From the NCBI GenBank assembly GCA_963803545.1, contig CAWDMX010000001.1, positions 310,001-374,000 on the forward strand: DNA of 64,000 nt, given 5' to 3'. Under the pieces are notes generated by a model. That model did not search any database and was not told the origin of the DNA. It worked only from the letters and a program-made list of their open reading frames with translations. Each line of letters starts with the position of its first letter. Positions within the stretch are counted from its first letter, which is position 1. Source of the DNA: Legionella_C sp963803545 (lineage in GTDB: Bacteria; Pseudomonadota; Gammaproteobacteria; Legionellales; Legionellaceae). Shown here one piece after another: positions 43,955 to 52,763 of the stretch. Made by a program: the position numbers and the translations under genes.

Positions 43955-44115
43955 TTTTTTGCATCGTCCTGATTGTCTTGCAGCGCTTGACGAAAACTTT
44001 TCAAAGCCGCACCCAAATCGCTTCCTAAATTTTTCAATTTATTAGAGCCAAATAATAGAATCACTATCGCTAAAATTAACAGCAAAGACAGCGGACTAAA
44101 GCCACTTATACCCAT
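43951..44115 (-). CDS. tatA: Twin-arginine translocase subunit TatA
   Basis: A 54-residue pore-forming subunit. The sequence starts MGISGFSPLSLLLILAIVIL, followed by the hinge LFGSNKLKNLGSDLG and an amphipathic helix ending in DNQDDAKK; FG and the LG-SDLG block are typical of TatA. GAGG lies before the ATG at 44115, which overlaps the ubiB stop as TAATG; the tatA stop overlaps the tatB start. Small size makes it easy to miss. Confidence 0.9.
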   Translation of the reverse strand: MGISGFSPLSLLLILAIVILLFGSNKLKNLGSDLGAALKSFRQALQDNQDDAKK

Positions 44116-45761
44116 TACAGCCTCCTTTTATTGTTTAACAGCACCAGGCTAAAACCTAAGAATAAACCGATAGTTGAACCGAGTAATAAAAAATCACTTG
44201 GTTGTTGGCTTAGGTAATTTGCAACGGTGAGTGCGGCCGACGCGAGCGAAACACCCCAGCCTAAACCGCTTTTAAAAACAGTGCGCTGCGCATTTTGTTT
44301 CATTTCATGCGGAATCAAAGCCGCAATTTTTTCTTGTTTTTGCAAACTTAATACCTCATAAAACAGTTTTGGCAGGTGCGGTAATTGCTCGGTTAAAAAC
44401 GGAATATTTTCACGAATTTGAGCAAGCAACGCTTTTGGCCCTATCTGTTCTTTTAGCCATTTCTCTAAAAACGGTTTCGCCGTTGCCCATAAATCAAGCT
44501 CAGGATACAGTTGACGCCCTAAACCCTCCACAGCAAGCAAGGTTTTTTGCAGCAAAACCAATTGCGGCTGCACTTCCATATTGAATTGGCGCGCCACCTG
44601 AAACAATCGCAAGACAACCTGGCCAAACGAAATATCTTTTAATGGTTTTTCAAATATCGGCTCACAAACCATACGAATGGCGCTTTCAAATTCTGAAACT
44701 TTGGTTTCGCGAGAAATCCAACCGGATTCAATATGCAGCTCCGCTACCCGACGGTAATCGCGGTTAAAAAAAGCAAATAAATTTTCTGCGAGATAGCGCT
44801 TATCCTTATCGCACAAGCTGCCCATAATTCCAAAATCAATACAAATATACTGGGGTTGCTCTGGATTATCGGTGGAGACAAAAATATTCCCAGGATGCAT
44901 ATCCGCATGAAAAAAACAGTCCCGAAATACTTGGGTGAAGAATATTTCAACGCCTCTTTCGGCTAGTTTTTTAATATTGATATTGGCGGCTTTTAAGCGG
45001 TCGACATCGGCTATCGGTATGCCATAAATGCGGTCCATCACAAGCACCGATTCGCGGGTGTAATCCCAGTAAATTTGTGGAACGAACAACAGCGGCGAGT
45101 TTGTAAAATTTCGTCGCAACTGGCAGCCGTTTGCCGCTTCTTTTTGCAGGTTTAATTCGTCAAGCAGTGTCTGTTCAAATTCCTGAACGACCTGGCTGGG
45201 TTTCAAGCGCCGACCTTCCGACCAGTATTTTTCGACTAACAAGGCGATGGTGTGCAAGATTTTTATATCCTGCTTGATGATTCGCCTCATTCCTGGTCGT
45301 AAAATTTTGACGACCACCTCCTCGCCGGTTTTAAGACGGGCTGCGTGCACCTGGGCCATGGATGCGGAGGCGAGCGGTTCATTTGAAAAGCTGTCAAATA
45401 CGGCCAATGCGGATTGGCCATAGGCTTGCTCAATTATTGTTAATGCTTGGGAACTGGGGAAGGGCGGAACTTGATCTTGGAGTTTGCAAAGCTCACAAGC
45501 AATGTCCACCGGCAAGAGATCCGGGCGCGTCGATAAAGCCTGGCCAAATTTTATAAATATCGGACCAAGCTCCTCTAAAGATTTACGCAACGCCTCGCCG
45601 CGACTCACCGCAACTTTGCGACCCCAATTCCAGGGATTTAAATAAATTAGAATGCGCAGCGGTGCCAATACACGAATGGAGCGTAAAAGCTGATCCGAAC
45701 CGTTGCGCGCAAAAACCGCATTAATTCGAATGAGGCGCAGCAGTTGATTAAAAGTACTCAT
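44115..45761 (-). CDS. ubiB: Ubiquinone biosynthesis protein kinase-like ATPase UbiB
   Basis: Atypical kinase-fold ATPase of the ABC1/ADCK family required for ubiquinone synthesis. The 548 residues contain KFGQALSTRPDLLP (KxGQ motif), ASASMAQVHAARL (A-rich loop), VVVKILRPG, FFHADMHPGNIFV, and ICIDFGIMGSL, with two C-terminal membrane helices. Overlaps ubiJ (ATGA) and tatA (TAATG). Confidence 0.95.
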   Translation of the reverse strand: MSTFNQLLRLIRINAVFARNGSDQLLRSIRVLAPLRILIYLNPWNWGRKVAVSRGEALRKSLEELGPIFIKFGQALSTRPDLLPVDIACELCKLQDQVPPFPSSQALTIIEQAYGQSALAVFDSFSNEPLASASMAQVHAARLKTGEEVVVKILRPGMRRIIKQDIKILHTIALLVEKYWSEGRRLKPSQVVQEFEQTLLDELNLQKEAANGCQLRRNFTNSPLLFVPQIYWDYTRESVLVMDRIYGIPIADVDRLKAANINIKKLAERGVEIFFTQVFRDCFFHADMHPGNIFVSTDNPEQPQYICIDFGIMGSLCDKDKRYLAENLFAFFNRDYRRVAELHIESGWISRETKVSEFESAIRMVCEPIFEKPLKDISFGQVVLRLFQVARQFNMEVQPQLVLLQKTLLAVEGLGRQLYPELDLWATAKPFLEKWLKEQIGPKALLAQIRENIPFLTEQLPHLPKLFYEVLSLQKQEKIAALIPHEMKQNAQRTVFKSGLGWGVSLASAALTVANYLSQQPSDFLLLGSTIGLFLGFSLVLLNNKRRL

Positions 45762-46390
45762 GACGCCGTATCTGCGTTATCCGCCGTGCTTGCCAAAGCA
45801 AGCGCAAGCGTCGCTTCTAAACGCGCAACATCGTGACTTAAGGTATCAATATCTGTAAACAAATCAGCAACTTCTTCACGTCCCGGTGATAAGCGCGCCT
45901 CTTCTTGAATATAATCGGTAGAGTTTTGCACGAGCGAATGATGCACCTGGCTCGTAAACGACAAGCCTTTTTTTACTAAAGAGCCAATTTGATAGGCCAC
46001 AACATCGCCCGTAAACTCAGCGAGATGCCCCTCCCAATCAATATCCAAACTGTCAAATAATTTTTTCACCCGCACGCCTACGTCAACGTCCCCTGAAAAG
46101 CGTACTTTATTGTTAAACAAAGAGCGCGCCTCGGAAGCCGGCAAAAAACTAAGTCGGATTAAACCCAGAGGGCTGCTGTAAATTGAGGTGTCAACAGGTT
46201 CGGAGGTTCGGTCTAGCAACAGCAATTGCTGTTGTTCAAAACGTATGAAAAACGTGACATCCAAGGGTGCTACGATAATTTCGATTGTTTTTCCATCCAA
46301 AGAATCCATTTTCTGGCCGCTATTTTCATCCAGTGCCAACGCATGGTTTATTGCTTTTTGGAGAATAATCAGAGAGTATTTTTTTATCAT
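45758..46390 (-). CDS. ubiJ: Ubiquinone biosynthesis accessory factor UbiJ
   Basis: SCP2-domain protein that binds the prenyl-phenol intermediates and organises the Ubi complex. The 210 residues have the SCP2-like beta region (IIVAPLDVTFFIRFEQQQLLLL, IRLSFLPASEARSLF) and the family block VRFSGDVDVGVRVKKLFDSL and EGHLAEFTGDVVAYQIG. ATG 46390 gives the family start IKKYSL; the frame is open to 46426. It lies 7 bases after ubiE and overlaps ubiB. Confidence 0.9.
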   Translation of the reverse strand: MIKKYSLIILQKAINHALALDENSGQKMDSLDGKTIEIIVAPLDVTFFIRFEQQQLLLLDRTSEPVDTSIYSSPLGLIRLSFLPASEARSLFNNKVRFSGDVDVGVRVKKLFDSLDIDWEGHLAEFTGDVVAYQIGSLVKKGLSFTSQVHHSLVQNSTDYIQEEARLSPGREEVADLFTDIDTLSHDVARLEATLALALASTADNADTAS

Positions 46391-46397
46391 GGTAAAC

Positions 46398-47150
46398 TCA
46401 GTATTTGTAGGCTGTGTGCAGAGCAACGATGCCCCCGCTTAAATTGTAATATCGGCAATCCTCAAACCCTGCTTCCTCAATCATCTGCTGCAAACGCTCT
46501 TGAGGTGGGTGCATTCGAATTGATTCAGCTAAGTATTGATAGCTTGCGCTATCGCCGGCAATCCATTCGCCCATTTTAGGAAGTATGGTAAAGGAATACC
46601 AATCGTAGATTGACTTAAACACAGGATTTGTGGGGGTTGAAAATTCTAAAATCATCAACTGACAACCAGGCTTGCCTACACGAAACAGCGAGCGCAGCGC
46701 CTGCATTTGATCGCGAACGTTGCGCAAACCAAAACCCATGGTCATGCAGTGAAAGCTCGCGTCGGCAAAAGGCAGCGATTCCGCGTTCGCTTGCACGTAG
46801 TTCACCGACCCAAGTACGCCGTCATTAATGAGACGGTCGCGCCCAACCTGCAGCATCGCGTTGTTAATATCGGCAAGCGTTACAACACCCAAACTACCAA
46901 CTCTGCGGCACAACAGACGCGTAAGATCACCGCTTCCCCCAGCAAGGTCTAATACCGAATCACCGGCTTTAACATGGCTTAAAGCGATGGAAAAGTATTT
47001 CCACAGATGATGCACTCCCAAAGACATGAGATTGTTCATAAGATCGTAGTTTTGAGCAACAGAGTGGAATACTTCACGTACTTTTTGCTCTTTTTTGTCC
47101 CATTCCACTGACTCAAAACCAAAGTGGGTCGTTTGCGTTTGCTTAGTCAT
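46398..47150 (-). CDS. ubiE: Ubiquinone/menaquinone C-methyltransferase UbiE
   Basis: SAM-dependent methyltransferase of quinone synthesis. The 250 residues include VFHSVAQNYDLMNNLMSLG, SAM motif I VLDLAGGSGDLTRLL, and MTMGFGLRNVRD, all diagnostic. First gene of the ubiE-ubiJ-ubiB-tatA-tatB run, an order shared with many gammaproteobacteria. Confidence 0.96.
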   Translation of the reverse strand: MTKQTQTTHFGFESVEWDKKEQKVREVFHSVAQNYDLMNNLMSLGVHHLWKYFSIALSHVKAGDSVLDLAGGSGDLTRLLCRRVGSLGVVTLADINNAMLQVGRDRLINDGVLGSVNYVQANAESLPFADASFHCMTMGFGLRNVRDQMQALRSLFRVGKPGCQLMILEFSTPTNPVFKSIYDWYSFTILPKMGEWIAGDSASYQYLAESIRMHPPQERLQQMIEEAGFEDCRYYNLSGGIVALHTAYKY

Positions 47151-47219
47151 TACACTTTCAATTGTTAACGATGGCTAATAATACCTGATTTTAGAGCAAA
47201 GGCTATATCTCCTTTCACG

Positions 47220-47474
47220 CTAGTAATCGGTATTGGCTTGCGACGGCAGGGTGCTGGCAACGGGTTTTTCAGGCGTTACAGCGGGCTTATTGGGGTTACG
47301 TTGAACGGGTTCGTGCGTCGCAGGCGCGTTTACAGCCGGAGGCACCGGCTGAATATCAATCGTTTGGTCCGGTTGCTGCGTTTTTGCCGAAGGCATCCCC
47401 AAGCCATCCGCACAGAGCGCAGTGCTTGCCTGCAGCAGTGCGCAACAAATAAAGGGTAGAGCCTTCAGGGACAT
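47220..47474 (-). CDS. Small secreted proline-rich protein
   Basis: An 84-residue protein with a signal peptide (SLKALPFICCALLQASTALCAD) and a short proline- and asparagine-rich mature part (QPVPPAVNAPATHEPVQRNP). The signal end LQASTALCAD may also be read as a lipobox-like site but lacks the usual L-x-G-C. ATG 47474 has GAGG upstream. It overlaps the end of the 597-residue membrane protein by 10 bases, so it is read with it. Family unknown. Confidence 0.55.
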   Translation of the reverse strand: MSLKALPFICCALLQASTALCADGLGMPSAKTQQPDQTIDIQPVPPAVNAPATHEPVQRNPNKPAVTPEKPVASTLPSQANTDY

Positions 47475-49258
47475 AACGGAACCTCGTCGCACGCATCCCC
47501 ATCATCATCTGAATTAGGAGTATTATTTTCCCTAGTTTTATTAGGAAAAAACTGTTTGCGCGTCTTTGCCAAAGGATTGCTGCTGTCTTCGCCAAAAGCA
47601 TCCTCCAGACTACATTCGTGAATAACGTCTGTATCTTTCAGCGTGGAAAGCACAGGCTTAACCGCGTTAAGCAGCACCTGCGTTGCCACGGCGATGGTAA
47701 GCGTTAGCGTGGCTAAGGCAATGCCCAGACTTAAAGGCGCAAACAACAGGCTTACAAAAATTGCGGCCGGCACCGCGAACAACAGCACTAAGGTGAAAAC
47801 CAATTGCCCCAGGTTAAAGTAAATAGAATGCCAATGAAAGCGTGCTTGATTCACAAGTTGCTGAATGTTGAAATGGGTAAATTTTAAAACGTATAGATCC
47901 ACCGTGCCGAATTCATTATTTTGAAATTTTAAAGCCTCTTTCTTTATATCGCCCAGCTCATTCAGCGAGTCACGGATAGCCAGAATATTCTCGCTGGAAT
48001 AGTAAATAGCGGCGACCGCAACGCCTGCGGCGGCCGCTACGATTAAAAATAGTGAGGCGGTGGCTGCGGAAAAAAAACTCGCGGGTAGAAAGAATGAAAA
48101 ACAAACCGTGCTGCACGCAAAAAAGGCTAGTGAATACAGTAGATCACGGCAATTCGACACATTCGCTGCTTTTTGCTCTTGATTAAGAGCACTCAACATT
48201 TCGAGCAAAGCATTGTATTGTTGATTTTCCTTCGAATCGAATAAACCTTTCTTTTCTTTTAAAGCAGTCAATTCGGCTTCAAGTGTCTGACGCTGTTGAT
48301 TAAAAGAATGGGTAACTGCAATCCAACGCACCACGGTGGCTATAATATCGTATAGAAAAAAAGCCCCGTTGATTAAATATCCAACGTAGCCTGTAAAATA
48401 CAAGAAAGTAAGTAAATTCGCCGGACCCCATGGCCCATCATTAGCCAGAGAAGATAAACGCGATACAGCCCGTGCACCAACGCCTTGTCTCCATTTTAGG
48501 CGACCGTTGCGGTCTTCCTGCTCTTCACTCACCGAATACTTGCCGTCAGAAACCTGGATGTTTGAAAAAGTGGAGTCGTATTTTAACGGCACTAAAATTA
48601 ACATCGCGTTCAAGGCAAAACGCAGAAAATAAAAAACAAAACTTGCATAGCTTCCGGTTCTTGAGGCCGTATTCGTTACCAAACTTAAGGCGGAGGTATT
48701 AAAAAACCAATGATTCGCGACAAATTGGATCAAGGCTCGAAAAATTCCATCGCCCCAAAGCCAGTATAAACGCACTTGGTTAAGTTTATTAATAAGCTCA
48801 ATAACCAGCTCACTGGGTTCATGAACAGGCCTGCTCCAAAAGTCCCGAAGGATGGTTTTGATAATTCCAAAAATCGTGACAGAACGACTGGCCTCCAATG
48901 CGGTGGCCTCGCATTGGAGGCCGTTCAATCGGTTTAACAGCACTACAGCGCGCTCGAGACAAAATTTTAAATCGTTAACATCACTGACTTTCAATGCCCT
49001 ATCAAGACGGTATTTTTGATGAATGATAGCAATACTTTCCACCAATTCGTTTCTAAGGGATTCTTTTTGTGGCTCAGACATATAGCGAATAATTGCTGTT
49101 TCCGTGCTTAAAATTTTTCTTTGATAATAGCCGGATTTTGCATTGATGCACGCACGATTGGCATAGATTTCTGATAAATCAAGGGTTGCAAACTGCGGCG
49201 AATTGACCGGGCTGCTGTCTTCCTCTCCTGCGGAAGCTCCATTTTTATATTTGCTCAA
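47465..49258 (-). CDS. Large orphan membrane protein with a coiled-coil segment
   Basis: A 597-residue protein, family not recognised. A soluble N-terminal helical part is followed by membrane segments at about 205-240, 290-325, 390-445 and 490-550. Between them lies a charged coiled-coil stretch (FNQQRQTLEAELTALKEKKG). The tail is acidic (NTPNSDDDGDACDEVP). The likely start is TTG 49258, which has AGGAGG 5 nt upstream; an in-frame TTG at 49288 has no site. Multi-pass orphans with coiled coils are common among Legionellales effectors, but a resident membrane role is equally possible. Confidence 0.65.
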   Translation of the reverse strand: MSKYKNGASAGEEDSSPVNSPQFATLDLSEIYANRACINAKSGYYQRKILSTETAIIRYMSEPQKESLRNELVESIAIIHQKYRLDRALKVSDVNDLKFCLERAVVLLNRLNGLQCEATALEASRSVTIFGIIKTILRDFWSRPVHEPSELVIELINKLNQVRLYWLWGDGIFRALIQFVANHWFFNTSALSLVTNTASRTGSYASFVFYFLRFALNAMLILVPLKYDSTFSNIQVSDGKYSVSEEQEDRNGRLKWRQGVGARAVSRLSSLANDGPWGPANLLTFLYFTGYVGYLINGAFFLYDIIATVVRWIAVTHSFNQQRQTLEAELTALKEKKGLFDSKENQQYNALLEMLSALNQEQKAANVSNCRDLLYSLAFFACSTVCFSFFLPASFFSAATASLFLIVAAAAGVAVAAIYYSSENILAIRDSLNELGDIKKEALKFQNNEFGTVDLYVLKFTHFNIQQLVNQARFHWHSIYFNLGQLVFTLVLLFAVPAAIFVSLLFAPLSLGIALATLTLTIAVATQVLLNAVKPVLSTLKDTDVIHECSLEDAFGEDSSNPLAKTRKQFFPNKTRENNTPNSDDDGDACDEVPLCP

Positions 49259-49554
49259 GGTAGCCTCCTGGAAAAATATTAGGTACAATATGTCTTAATT
49301 TATAACACATTTAACCGGTTAAAATCAAGCTGATAAGCCCCTTTTATTGACATATTTTTTAGGCACAGAGCTTCGTGCGCTCTATCCTTGGACGGTAAGC
49401 CTGGGTCGTGGCCATTGTTACGGTCTTAAAAGTCTGCAACAATGCCTAGGGTATTGGCCAGGCATGCTGGCGAACAATGCGGATTGGTGTTCAAAAACCC
49501 TCGGATGGTTCGTAGACTTACCCTTATTTAAATTTTTACTGGCAGGAAATAATT

Positions 49555-50334
49555 ATGAGTAAACGTTCCTTGTATCCGCTGATGATTCTGTTATTAGCGC
49601 TAAGCGGAGCCTTAATAGCCGCGGTTGGTTTTACGGTGTTTCCGGCGTTAATACCGATGGCATCCTTGGGTGTGGCCGGCTTTTGGGCGCCAGCACTCGT
49701 GCCAGCAATAGCCGCTCTAATAACCGGCTTTATGAGCGGTGTTGCTCTGGGGTTGTTTGAGCTGTCCAAGGCCTTGGACCGCCTCGGCCAATCCACCTAT
49801 TTTTTTAGGAATTGGCGCTTGAAAGTGGCGTTAGTGATGGGTGTTGGCGCGGCGCTTGTAATTGGATTGCTCGCCTTCTTTTTCCCACCGTTCCTTAGCT
49901 TTTTTGCAGGTTTTAGTTTTTTTGCCGTCGTTAACAATATTTCAGTTTTGCAAGCCAGTGTTCTGATGGCAGCACTGCACACCTCGGTGCTGTGGACGGG
50001 ATTGCTCCTTTATTTTTACGCAATCTATCCGGTGCTAAAATGGATTGATGCCGCATTCTACCCCCCTGTTGACCCGACGGATAACGCTCCTGAAACTCCG
50101 ACTGAGCAAGAACCGGAGCCACAACCAGGCTGCTTATCCCTTGAGACGCCGAACAACGCTCCTGAAAGTCCAACTAAAAAAGAACCGGAGCCACAACCAG
50201 AAGGCTCATCTCTTAACGACACCGATGGGCTTTTGGAGCGATCAACCAAGTCTGGACCATTTTTTTCACCTGCTGCGCCTCGAACAAGACCGCCTGCAAA
50301 ACAGGATTTCGCCAAGGGTTCTAGTGCCCCCTAA
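49555..50334 (+). CDS. Orphan membrane protein with a proline-rich repeated tail
   Basis: A 259-residue protein. Residues 1-165 form about five membrane helices (SLYPLMILLLALSGALIAAV, VPAIAALITGFMSGVAL, LKVALVMGVGAALVIGLLAF and others). The cytoplasmic or periplasmic tail has two near-copies of a Pro/Glu repeat, NAPETPTEQEPEPQP and NAPESPTKKEPEPQP, which also repeat at DNA level (about 50083-50130 and 50152-50202). Family unknown. It is divergent from the 597-residue membrane protein, with 296 bases between. Confidence 0.65.
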   Translation: MSKRSLYPLMILLLALSGALIAAVGFTVFPALIPMASLGVAGFWAPALVPAIAALITGFMSGVALGLFELSKALDRLGQSTYFFRNWRLKVALVMGVGAALVIGLLAFFFPPFLSFFAGFSFFAVVNNISVLQASVLMAALHTSVLWTGLLLYFYAIYPVLKWIDAAFYPPVDPTDNAPETPTEQEPEPQPGCLSLETPNNAPESPTKKEPEPQPEGSSLNDTDGLLERSTKSGPFFSPAAPRTRPPAKQDFAKGSSAP

Positions 50335-50420
50335 AAAGCGGACTGCGTTTTTTTTTAAAAAAGTGCGCGCTCCAACCGGATGCCTTAGACTCTTAACCGT
50401 TGGCGCGACTGGAATCTATT

Positions 50421-50448
50421 TTGTTTTTAAACCGCCCTACGCTATAAT
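50421..50448 (+). promoter_or_regulatory. Predicted promoter of metG
   Basis: TTGTTT (50421-50426), 16 bases, TATAAT (50443-50448); the start would be near 50455, giving a leader of only about 20 nt before ATG 50476. Confidence 0.5.
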
Positions 50449-50475
50449 CCTAGCCTTTATTTTTCAGGTATTATT

Positions 50476-52140
50476 ATGACTTCTGCTCGTAAGCTTTTAG
50501 TGACAAGCGCGCTACCCTACGCGAATGGGCCGCTCCATTTGGGCCACCTGGTAGAGCATATTCAAACCGACATTTGGGTGCGAACTCAAAAAATGCTCGG
50601 TCACCAATGCATTTCTATCTGCGGTGACGATGCGCACGGTACCCCCATAATGCTAAAAGCCGAACAGCTGGGTATTACTCCAGAACAACTAACCGCATCG
50701 ATGCAAGCAAGCCACCAGCGTGATTTTGCAGCGTTTGCTATTGAATACGACTGCTACCACACAACCCACAGCGCTGAAAACAAGGATTTGGCTGAACAGA
50801 TATACCGCGCGCTGCAAGAGAACGGCGATATAATCGTTAAAACAGTTCGACAAGCGTTTGATCCCGTGAAAAACATGTTTTTGCCCGACCGCTATGTTAA
50901 AGGCCGCTGTCCAAAGTGTAAAACTCCCGACCAGTATGGCGATAATTGCGAAGCCTGTGGCGCCACCTACGCACCAACCGATTTGCTGGATGCCGTCTCG
51001 GCGCTTTCGGGTGTGGCACCCATTGAGAAAGATTCTGAGCATTATTTTTTTGACCTGCCCCGCTACGCCGAGCGCTTAAAAGCGTGGACTGCTGAAGGAC
51101 ACGTGCAAATTGAGGTGAAAAATAAGTTGGAGGAGTGGTTTGATGCCGGCTTAAAACAATGGGACATATCGCGCGATGCGCCGTACTTCGGTTTTCTTAT
51201 ACCCGGAACTACGGATAAATATTTCTATGTGTGGCTTGATGCCCCGATAGGGTATATGGCGAGCTTCCAAAAATACTGCGCTGAAAACGACCTGTCTTTC
51301 GCGGAGTTTTGGCGCGCCGACAGCACGACAGAATTGTACCATTTTGTGGGTAAAGACATTGTTTACTTCCACGCCCTTTTTTGGCCGGCGGTTTTAGCGG
51401 GCAGCGGTCATCGTTTACCCACCGCCATATTTACACACGGCTTCCTAACGGTAGCCGGCCAAAAAATGTCCAAATCACGGGGTACTTTTATTGAAGCCCG
51501 TGCCTATTTAGACCATCTTAACCCCGAATATTTGCGCTATTATTTTGCGGCTAAATTGAACGGTCGTATTGACGACCTTGACCTAAATTTTGATGATTTT
51601 TTTAACCGTATCAATGCGGACTTAATTGGAAAAGTGGTCAATATTGCTAGTCGTTGTGCAGGATTTATGAGCAAATTTTTTGCCAACACCCTGGCCGACT
51701 CCTGCGCAAAACCGGACTTACATCAGCAAATACTGGCTTTTAAACCCCTAATAATTGAGGCCTATATTCAGCGCGACTACAGCAAAGCGCTGCGTTGTAT
51801 AATGGAGGCGGCCGATAGTATTAATCAATACATCGACTCTAAAAAACCTTGGATTTTGGCAAAAGATCCCACCACGCTTCCAGAGGTTCAATCGATTTGC
51901 AGTACAGGACTAAATTTATTTCGCCTACTGATGACCTATTTGAAGCCGGTTTTACCCGTTATGGCGATGCAATGTGAGCACTTTTTAAACTGCGCCCCCT
52001 TTGATTGGCGCAACTGCGAAACACCCTTATACAACCATCCAATCAATGTTTTCCAGCCGTTAATGATGCGTGTTGATAAAGAAAAAATTGAGGCACTGCT
52101 TGCTACCTATACAACCGATGCCGGTCAAAGCGCTTCATGA
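50476..52140 (+). CDS. metG: Methionine-tRNA ligase
   Basis: Charges tRNA-Met. The 554-residue protein has the HIGH-type motif PYANGPLHLGH (H21, H24), the zinc knuckle C145, C148, C158, C161 and K330-MSKS. The anticodon-binding helical domain is present, but the C-terminal tRNA-binding (EMAPII-like) domain found in the 677-residue E. coli enzyme is absent. Short forms are known in other bacteria. The end overlaps the rsxB start by 4 bases. Confidence 0.96.
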   Translation: MTSARKLLVTSALPYANGPLHLGHLVEHIQTDIWVRTQKMLGHQCISICGDDAHGTPIMLKAEQLGITPEQLTASMQASHQRDFAAFAIEYDCYHTTHSAENKDLAEQIYRALQENGDIIVKTVRQAFDPVKNMFLPDRYVKGRCPKCKTPDQYGDNCEACGATYAPTDLLDAVSALSGVAPIEKDSEHYFFDLPRYAERLKAWTAEGHVQIEVKNKLEEWFDAGLKQWDISRDAPYFGFLIPGTTDKYFYVWLDAPIGYMASFQKYCAENDLSFAEFWRADSTTELYHFVGKDIVYFHALFWPAVLAGSGHRLPTAIFTHGFLTVAGQKMSKSRGTFIEARAYLDHLNPEYLRYYFAAKLNGRIDDLDLNFDDFFNRINADLIGKVVNIASRCAGFMSKFFANTLADSCAKPDLHQQILAFKPLIIEAYIQRDYSKALRCIMEAADSINQYIDSKKPWILAKDPTTLPEVQSICSTGLNLFRLLMTYLKPVLPVMAMQCEHFLNCAPFDWRNCETPLYNHPINVFQPLMMRVDKEKIEALLATYTTDAGQSAS

Positions 52141-52763
52141 TTAACGACATTATAAATAGGATTGAAAAAATACTGCCGCAAACCCAGTGCGGCGAATGCG
52201 GGTTCAAAGGATGCCGACCCTACGCCGAAGCGCTTGCGTCTAAAGCCGCCCCTATTGATCGCTGCCCTCCAGGAGGCACTAAAGTTTTGCAAGCCTTGGC
52301 AGACGTGCTCAACTGCGACAGCACTCCTTATTTACCCGAAATGGCCACTAAAACACGGCCGCCGCAGTTGGCGCTAATTCGCGAAGAGGAATGCATCGGC
52401 TGCACAAAATGCATTCAAGCGTGCCCGGTGGACGCCATCGTCGGTGCCGCTAAATCGATGCATGCAATAGTGAGTACCGAATGCACCGGGTGCGGCTTGT
52501 GCGTGGAACCCTGTCCCGTAGATTGCATTGATTTAGTCCCGCAGGCAGAAAACACCTACGACCAAGAACGCGCACACGAACGCCATCAGGCTCGTATAAT
52601 TCGTGACTTACGCCAACAAGACCACCTGCAAACCAGCTACCGCGCTAAGAAAAACTTAGCCGCATCAACAGCAACAACCGCAGGGAATCTACCGGAAACC
52701 CAAGCTAAACAAGATTACATTTTACAGGCTTTAGCCCGGGTACAAGCTCGAAAAAATGAATAA
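52137..52763 (+). CDS. rsxB: RsxB/RnfB-type iron-sulfur protein, without membrane anchor
   Basis: A 208-residue ferredoxin-like protein. Cluster motifs are C18, C21, C26, C43 (TQCGECGFKGC...DRC), C86, C89, C92, C96 (ECIGCTKCIQAC) and C116, C119, C122, C126 (ECTGCGLCVEPC), as in RnfB. The N-terminal membrane helix of E. coli RsxB is missing, and the C-terminus is longer. In E. coli the complete rsxABCDGE operon ends at nth; here only rsxB remains before nth. It may serve another electron donor role. Overlaps metG by 4 bases and nth by 8. Confidence 0.9.
   Translation: MINDIINRIEKILPQTQCGECGFKGCRPYAEALASKAAPIDRCPPGGTKVLQALADVLNCDSTPYLPEMATKTRPPQLALIREEECIGCTKCIQACPVDAIVGAAKSMHAIVSTECTGCGLCVEPCPVDCIDLVPQAENTYDQERAHERHQARIIRDLRQQDHLQTSYRAKKNLAASTATTAGNLPETQAKQDYILQALARVQARKNE

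Noticed and set aside
49347..49562. 71-codon frame before the 259-residue membrane protein
   Set aside because: Starts at TTG without a ribosome site and overlaps the next start; it could be a leader peptide but nothing supports it.
50045..50479. Plus-strand frame over the tail of the membrane protein
   Set aside because: Alternate-frame reading of the Pro/Glu repeats.
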